Assembly (NCBI GenBank): GCA_021775515.1
Contig: JAJFHR010000411.1
Coordinates: 1 to 37,852, forward strand
DNA from: Hyphomicrobiales bacterium
GTDB taxonomy: Bacteria > Pseudomonadota > Alphaproteobacteria > Rhizobiales > JAJFHR01
Length of the DNA stretch: 37,852 bases
Direction: 5' to 3'
The translations under genes were made by a program, and so were the position numbers. The notes under the pieces were generated by a model. The model saw nothing but the letters and a program-made list of their open reading frames with translations, had not been told where the DNA came from and searched no databases. Below are positions 32,833 through 37,852 of the stretch, piece by piece. How positions within the stretch are numbered: the first letter of the stretch is position 1; the number at the start of each line of letters is the position of its first letter.

Positions 32833-33894
32833 CTAACTGCGCGACCGTGGTGGCGGTGCGGTAGATTCGCGCACTAAAAGCGTTGCTTCCATCTGAATTT
32901 TTTTGGCCGGCACATTTTCAGAATTGAACCTGTTAAGCAGTGAGGAAGCTGCAAGTTCGCCCATATCATAAAAAGGCACACTGATCGTTGTTAGTGACGG
33001 GGTTACGTGCCCTCCGATACTAAGCCCGTCAATTCCCACAATGGACAGGTCTTCCGGCACCTTGATGCCACGGCGTTGACACTCAAACAGCGCGCCGCAG
33101 GCCAGTATGTCATTTCCACAAATAACCGCCGTTGGCTTTGGCTGCCGCTGCATCAATGTGCGCAGGGCCGCCCGGCCGGCTTCAATTGTATAGGGACATT
33201 CCAGATACTGCTCGGCATTGAACTGAAGGCCATTTTGGGAAAGTCCGGTCTTGATGCCCTGGACCCGGGCCAGCGCCCGATCATTATCCGTCGTAATGCC
33301 GGCAATGATTGCGATACGTTCATGACCGAGGTCGGCCAGATGCTCAACGATTTTTTCCCCGGCTTTCCAATTATCAAATCCTACGCATGGGTGATCCAAG
33401 CGATCATCAAAGGCATAGGTATTTACATAAGGCTTGCCGCTATTATCAAGCAGGTCATAAAGCGCCTGCGAGCGTTGATTGCCGACTAGCAGAATTCCAT
33501 CAACCCCGCGTATAAGCAGTGTACGAACTTCTTCAGCCTCCTGAACCGGACTATAGTTCGAACTGGCCAGCAGCAGCGTGTAATCGTTTTCTTGAAGCTT
33601 GGTTTGCAGGCCACGGATCAAGGTCGAAAAAATGGCATTATCAATGGTTGGAACAATCGCGCCGATGGTTTTGGTCTGGCGGCTCACCAAAGCTCTGGCT
33701 GTACCGTCGGGAACATAACCGAGTTCGGTGATCACTTTTTCGATACGCTGTCTGAGAACCGGTCGAACCATTTCAGGAGAATTGATCGTGCGCGAAACCG
33801 TGGCAATAGAAACACCGGCACTGCGGGCGACATCGCGCACACTCATGCGTCGGCTCGAATTTTCCTTTGATGATAACTTTTTTATATTCGACAC
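32833..33894 (-). CDS. LacI-family transcriptional regulator
   Basis: Repressor of 353 residues. The helix-turn-helix is SVRDVARSAGVSIATVSRTINSPEMV (residues 18-43), with the hinge helix GYVPDGTARALVSRQT. The rest is a periplasmic-binding-protein-like sensor (TIGAIVPTIDNAIFSTLIRGLQ, ICGNDILACGALFECQRRGIKVPEDLSIVGIDG). The start GTG at 33894 has AGGAAA upstream. Two LacI-type operators lie beyond the neighbouring GMC gene, which makes TRAP2 and GMC its probable targets. No such operator is seen at its own start, so autoregulation is not supported. Confidence 0.92.
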   Translation of the reverse strand: MSNIKKLSSKENSSRRMSVRDVARSAGVSIATVSRTINSPEMVRPVLRQRIEKVITELGYVPDGTARALVSRQTKTIGAIVPTIDNAIFSTLIRGLQTKLQENDYTLLLASSNYSPVQEAEEVRTLLIRGVDGILLVGNQRSQALYDLLDNSGKPYVNTYAFDDRLDHPCVGFDNWKAGEKIVEHLADLGHERIAIIAGITTDNDRALARVQGIKTGLSQNGLQFNAEQYLECPYTIEAGRAALRTLMQRQPKPTAVICGNDILACGALFECQRRGIKVPEDLSIVGIDGLSIGGHVTPSLTTISVPFYDMGELAASSLLNRFNSENVPAKKIQMEATLLVRESTAPPPRSRS

Positions 33895-34213
33895 ATGGGT
33901 TTCCTAGCTGATAGGGCGGACATTCCTTAAATATTAAGCTCCACATTATAAAACGAACTTCTCATGAATCATAATGATATGATGGCAAATAATCTGCAGC
34001 GCAGATTTAGATGTTTTTCTTGGGGTAAAGGCAGCGATTGGGGCCTAGCGTGCCAGTTAAGCCTTGAAAACAAACATCACAACGGTCACTGTCAAAAAGT
34101 CTTGATTCGGATGTCACATATACGGGCTCGTAATTGAGTGAGGTTAAAGTGCAGCTGGTTCCGGCAAGACCGTGCGAGCCTGTTGTAACGGTGCGGAGGG
34201 TCACCTGATAGAT
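33895..34213. other. intergenic region between lacI and the glutamate dehydrogenase gene
   Basis: 319 bp with no credible gene; a leftward frame at 34007-34456 overlaps the dehydrogenase antisense and has no recognisable domain. It holds a perfect inverted repeat at 33991-34007. GGAGGG at 34195-34200 is the likely ribosome site of the dehydrogenase. Confidence 0.5.
33991..34007. promoter_or_regulatory. perfect 7-bp inverted repeat, possible operator
   Basis: AATCTGC-AGC-GCAGATT, 207 bp upstream of the dehydrogenase start and 97 bp upstream of the lacI start. Could be an operator or a short hairpin; no known factor recognised. Confidence 0.3.
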
Positions 34214-37200
34214 ATGGGTAGCAACACATTCCCCAAATTGCTGGCAGCAGCCAACCGCGAATTGAAAAAACGATCGGGTGATGGTGAAGATGCAGCGCGT
34301 TTTGCCACTCACTTTTATTCCAAGGGGCATCCCGATGATTTTATCAACCGCGAGCCACGTGAACTCGCGGCCATAGCGAGTTCGGCCTATGGGTTTCGCA
34401 CCGTAAGACAGCCGGGCAAAAGCAAGGTTCGAATTTTCAATCCCGAATATTCTCAAGACGGTTGGAATGATACTGATACGGTAATCGAAATTCTAAATGA
34501 CGATATGCCGTTTTTGGTCGATTCGGTTCTCGACGAATTGGCGGAAAGTTCTATTCCGATCAACCTTCTCCTCCATCCCATTGAAACAGTTCATCGCTCG
34601 GTCAAAACCGGTGCTGTAGTGAAATCATCAAAAGGATCAAGCGAAGTCCGGGAAAGCTTCATCCACATCCATGTTGATCGGATCAGCCGCTCTACCGAGC
34701 AGGCAAAGTTAAATGATCGCCTGGCAAAAACTCTCGAAGAAGTGCGCCTGGCCGTCGTCGACTGGTCAGCGATGATGAAAAGAGTCGAGCGGGTAATTGA
34801 CGATTATAAGGAAATTCCTCCTCCCATTCCGGTTGATGAGCTTGCTGAATCGCTGGAATTTCTAAACTGGCTGCTGGATGGAAATTTTATCTTCCTCGGA
34901 ATTCGCGAATACGCCTTTGACGGAAGTGCTGAAACCGGAGATCTCCAAGCGGTTAAAAGATCGTCGTTGGGAATTTTGCGTAATTCCAAGGTTGAGGTTT
35001 TGCGCCGGGCTGGAAAACTGGTATCGATAACTCCCGAAGTGCGGGATTTTTTAATGGATCCGGCTCCCCTGATTATTGCCAAGGCGAATGTAAAAGCAAA
35101 GGTTCACCGCCGCGTATACATGGACTATATCGGCGTCAAGATATTCGACAGGAAAGGCAAGTTACAAGGCGAGCTTAGACTAATCGGCCTCTTCACCTCT
35201 GTCGCCTATACCCGCAGCGTCAGCGCAATTCCGATCTTACGTCGGAATGCTGTACGGGTGATTGAAAGCAGTAATGTTAATCGCGAGGGACACAGCGGCA
35301 AAGCGCTGCAGAATATTCTGGAAAATTATCCCCGCGATGAGCTTTTTCAAATTGACGATGAAACGCTAAGGGAAAACGCCCTGGGCATGCTCAGGCTGAG
35401 TGAACGGCCACGTACGCGTATTTTCGTCCGCAAAGACAAGTTTGATCGTTTTGTCTCGGTTCTGGTATTTATTTCGCGTGAACGTTTCAACACAGATGTC
35501 CGCGTAAAGGTCGGTAATTTTCTGGCCCAGGCATTTGATGGACGTATTTCGGCCTACTATCCTTCTTACCCGGAAGGAACTTTGATACGCATTCATTTCA
35601 TTATCGGCCGAAATGAAGATGAAACTCCCTCGCCAAATGTTGCTGAACTTGAAGCCACCATAAACGGCTTGACACTGACCTGGTCTGATAACCTGATCGC
35701 CGCCATTAATGAGAAAAACGCAGGCTCGGTGGCGCGATCTTTAATTAAACGGTATGCGGCGGCATTTTCACCGGCCTACAAGGATGCCTTTTCCCCTAAC
35801 CAGGGATTGGCAGATATCGGCCGCATGGAAGGCCTTAGAAAAATTGGCGGTCTTTCAATTGAGTTTGGCGCCAACGGGCAGGAAAATGAAAATAACGATC
35901 ATAGTATTCGCCTGAAACTTTATCACTGCGGTGGTCCAATTCCCCTAAGCGACCGGTTGCCAATCCTGGAGAAAATGGGATTTCGGGCCATTAATGAACG
36001 CTCCTATCAAATTGTACGGGGCGAAGGCGCCCTTAGCGATTTTGTCTGGGTACATGATATCGTCCTGCAACATGTTACCGGGCAGAAAATCGACTTGGAA
36101 GATTTAGAGGACCGGCTGGAAGCCTGTTTCATGGCGGTGTGGAACGGTCAGGCGGAAAACGATGGATATAACGCCCTGGTACTCAATGAGGGGATTGGCT
36201 GGCGCGATGTTTCCATGTTGCGCACCTACGGAAAATACCTACGCCAGGTAGGGATAAGCTTCAGCCAGACATATATGGCAGCAACCCTGGTTAATCATGG
36301 ATCGATTGCAACCTGGCTGGTTGACTTGTTTCATACTAGATTTGATCCTCGTTATGCCCGCGGCGGATCGTCCAATGTAGCCCGCGCAAAGTCGCTTTTA
36401 GGCAAGATCGAAAAAGCGCTTGTCGATGTATCCATCCTTGATGAAGATCGGATCATTCGCCATTTTTGCAATGTGATTACTGCAACCTGGCGCACAAATT
36501 TTTTCCAGACTGCCGCGGACGGCCAGCCCAAGACAGCCATCGCCGTCAAACTCAATAGCAAAATAGTAGACGGGCTGCCCGACCCGCGTCCTTATGCTGA
36601 GATTTTCGTTTATTCTCCGGATGTAGAAGGCATTCATATGCGGTTTGGAAAAATCGCCCGTGGGGGTCTTCGCTGGTCGGATCGCCCGGAAGATTTCAGA
36701 ACCGAAGTTCTCGGACTGGTCAAAGCCCAACAGGTGAAAAACGCCGTTATTGTCCCGGTCGGGTCCAAAGGCGGGTTTGTTCCCAAAAAGCTGCCGCTGG
36801 AAGGCCCACGAGAAAAAATCCAGCAAGAAGCAATCAGGTGTTACAAGCTGTTTATTTCAAGCTTGCTTGATCTGACGGATAATCTCAGTGGCACCGAGCT
36901 TATCCCCCCTGATGAAGTAAACCGCCACGATGGCGATGATCCTTATCTGGTTGTTGCCGCGGACAAGGGAACCGCGACATTTTCTGATATTGCAAATGGC
37001 ATTTCGGTAGACAGAGGATTTTGGCTCGGCGATGCTTTTGCCTCTGGTGGATCTGCTGGATACGACCACAAAAAAATGGGCATCACGGCGCGCGGTGGCT
37101 GGGAGGCTGTAAAGCGCCATTTTAGAGAAATGAACATTGATTGCCAGAAAACACCTTTCACTGTCATTGGTGTGGGAGATATGTCCGGCGATGTTTTTGG

Positions 37201-37852
37201 CAACGGAATGTTATTGTCAACCAAGATAAAACTGATTGCTGCCTTTGATCACCGTGATATTTTTATTGACCCCGATCCCGATCCGGCAAAATCATTTGCT
37301 GAACGTAAACGCATATTTGCGCTCACCCGGTCAACTTGGGGGGATTATTCAACCTCGCTGATCAGCAAAGGCGGCGGAATTTTCAGCCGGTCAGAAAAAT
37401 CAATTGCGCTAAGCAATGAAATAAAAACCCTTACGGGTCTCAAGACTAATTCAGCCACGCCAAATGAACTTCTCGGCGCCTTGCTGAAAAGTGAAGCTGA
37501 TCTTTTGTGGTTTGGTGGTATCGGCACATATGTCAGAGCAAGTGGAGAAACCGACGATGCCGCCGGAGACCGTGCCAATGACGCCATTCGGGTGAGCGCG
37601 AAAGAGCTTAAGTTCAAAGTCATCGGCGAAGGTGCCAATCTTGGCATGACACAACGGGCGCGTATCGAATTTGCTCAAAATGGCGGCCGGGTAAACACAG
37701 ATGCGGTTGATAACTCAGCCGGCGTGAACTCCTCCGACCTCGAGGTCAATATTAAAATCGCCGTTGGTGCGGTTGAAACAGCCGGTAAACTTACCCGCAA
37801 GGACCGCAATAAATTCCTGGCCAGCATGACCCGGCAGGTTGCGGATTTGGTG
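34214..37852 (+). CDS. gdhZ: NAD-specific glutamate dehydrogenase, large (~180 kDa) type (partial)
   Basis: Oxidises glutamate to 2-oxoglutarate and ammonia. The first 1213 codons are present, in one frame to the window end; the family has about 1600 residues, so roughly the last quarter is missing. The long N-terminal region has DDMPFLVDSVLDELAE and ESFIHIHVDR, followed by RRVYMDYIGVK and FVRKDKFDRFVSVLVFISRERF. The catalytic core has FGKIARGGLRWSDRPEDFR, KAQQVKNAVIVPVGSKGGF, VVAADKGTATFSD, GGSAGYDHKKMGITARG and the NAD-domain start VIGVGDMSGDVFGNGML, all typical of the L_180 class. ATG 34214 follows GGAGGG by 13 bp. This class is found in alphaproteobacteria and often helps amino acid catabolism. 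Confidence 0.95.
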   Translation, partial: MGSNTFPKLLAAANRELKKRSGDGEDAARFATHFYSKGHPDDFINREPRELAAIASSAYGFRTVRQPGKSKVRIFNPEYSQDGWNDTDTVIEILNDDMPFLVDSVLDELAESSIPINLLLHPIETVHRSVKTGAVVKSSKGSSEVRESFIHIHVDRISRSTEQAKLNDRLAKTLEEVRLAVVDWSAMMKRVERVIDDYKEIPPPIPVDELAESLEFLNWLLDGNFIFLGIREYAFDGSAETGDLQAVKRSSLGILRNSKVEVLRRAGKLVSITPEVRDFLMDPAPLIIAKANVKAKVHRRVYMDYIGVKIFDRKGKLQGELRLIGLFTSVAYTRSVSAIPILRRNAVRVIESSNVNREGHSGKALQNILENYPRDELFQIDDETLRENALGMLRLSERPRTRIFVRKDKFDRFVSVLVFISRERFNTDVRVKVGNFLAQAFDGRISAYYPSYPEGTLIRIHFIIGRNEDETPSPNVAELEATINGLTLTWSDNLIAAINEKNAGSVARSLIKRYAAAFSPAYKDAFSPNQGLADIGRMEGLRKIGGLSIEFGANGQENENNDHSIRLKLYHCGGPIPLSDRLPILEKMGFRAINERSYQIVRGEGALSDFVWVHDIVLQHVTGQKIDLEDLEDRLEACFMAVWNGQAENDGYNALVLNEGIGWRDVSMLRTYGKYLRQVGISFSQTYMAATLVNHGSIATWLVDLFHTRFDPRYARGGSSNVARAKSLLGKIEKALVDVSILDEDRIIRHFCNVITATWRTNFFQTAADGQPKTAIAVKLNSKIVDGLPDPRPYAEIFVYSPDVEGIHMRFGKIARGGLRWSDRPEDFRTEVLGLVKAQQVKNAVIVPVGSKGGFVPKKLPLEGPREKIQQEAIRCYKLFISSLLDLTDNLSGTELIPPDEVNRHDGDDPYLVVAADKGTATFSDIANGISVDRGFWLGDAFASGGSAGYDHKKMGITARGGWEAVKRHFREMNIDCQKTPFTVIGVGDMSGDVFGNGMLLSTKIKLIAAFDHRDIFIDPDPDPAKSFAERKRIFALTRSTWGDYSTSLISKGGGIFSRSEKSIALSNEIKTLTGLKTNSATPNELLGALLKSEADLLWFGGIGTYVRASGETDDAAGDRANDAIRVSAKELKFKVIGEGANLGMTQRARIEFAQNGGRVNTDAVDNSAGVNSSDLEVNIKIAVGAVETAGKLTRKDRNKFLASMTRQVADLV

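Noticed and set aside
34007..34456. 149-codon leftward reading frame before the glutamate dehydrogenase
   Set aside because: Most of it is antisense to the dehydrogenase N-terminus, it has no recognisable domain, and the dehydrogenase frame is well conserved.
1..37852. CRISPR array, tRNA, rRNA, riboswitch or intact insertion sequence
   Set aside because: Read for regular repeats, cloverleaf-like ends, rRNA core motifs and transposase motifs; none was seen, though without a search tool a divergent structured RNA could be missed.

Overview
This window looks like chromosomal DNA of an alphaproteobacterium. The evidence is an IalB-family protein beside rlmN and argG, the yggT-DUF167-folD operon, a giant NAD-glutamate dehydrogenase of the ~1600-residue class, ArsR/NIPSNAP/ABM genes and two complete TRAP transporters. 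The base composition is moderate rather than GC-rich, and both gene-rich and gene-poor stretches are present. IalB and the palindromic repeat at 32716-32820 hint at Hyphomicrobiales or a marine relative, but that is inference. I see no rRNA, tRNA, CRISPR array, intact insertion sequence or prophage.

Layout. 1-2470: the ybbP-ybbA ABC exporter genes, divergent from tesA, as in many proteobacteria. 2558-8230: single housekeeping and redox genes (Tas-like aldo-keto reductase, ThpR, pterin dehydratase PhhB, a short-chain dehydrogenase, a DUF1232 protein, a quinone oxidoreductase, a TrmH-type methyltransferase, an IalB-like exported protein). 8400-13139: rlmN, an exported lysine-rich protein, argG, and the leftward yggT-DUF167-folD operon. 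13140-16427: a MerR-like regulator inside a long gene-poor, T-rich region. 16428-19750: leftward genes for a small flagellar rod-like protein, a glutamine amidotransferase overlapping a short-chain dehydrogenase, a TerB-like protein and an L,D-transpeptidase. 19751-21036: a second gene-poor T-rich region.

21037-33894 is the accessory, transport-centred part. TRAP system 1 (dctPQM, rightward) meets a leftward NIPSNAP-ABM pair that is divergent from an ArsR regulator. The ArsR promoter and start codon lie inside a 46-bp near-palindrome. A TPR-sulfotransferase gene follows. TRAP system 2 (leftward) is divergent from a GMC-family FAD oxidoreductase, and a LacI-type regulator lies just beyond. Two near-identical LacI-type operators in the TRAP2/GMC interval tie import, oxidation and regulator into one probable catabolic unit for an unknown polar substrate such as a hydroxyl- or keto-acid or a polyol. 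In both TRAP operons a hairpin sits between dctP and dctQ, which fits making more binding protein than permease.

34214-37852: the first 1213 codons of the NAD-glutamate dehydrogenase, cut by the window end.

I found no convincing wholly new multi-gene system. The most interesting signals are regulatory: the ArsR palindrome, the LacI operator pair, a paired GTGG/CCAC motif near the MerR-like gene, a diverged ~90-bp repeat shared by the two gene-poor regions, and the unexplained 2.5-kb T-rich tract.
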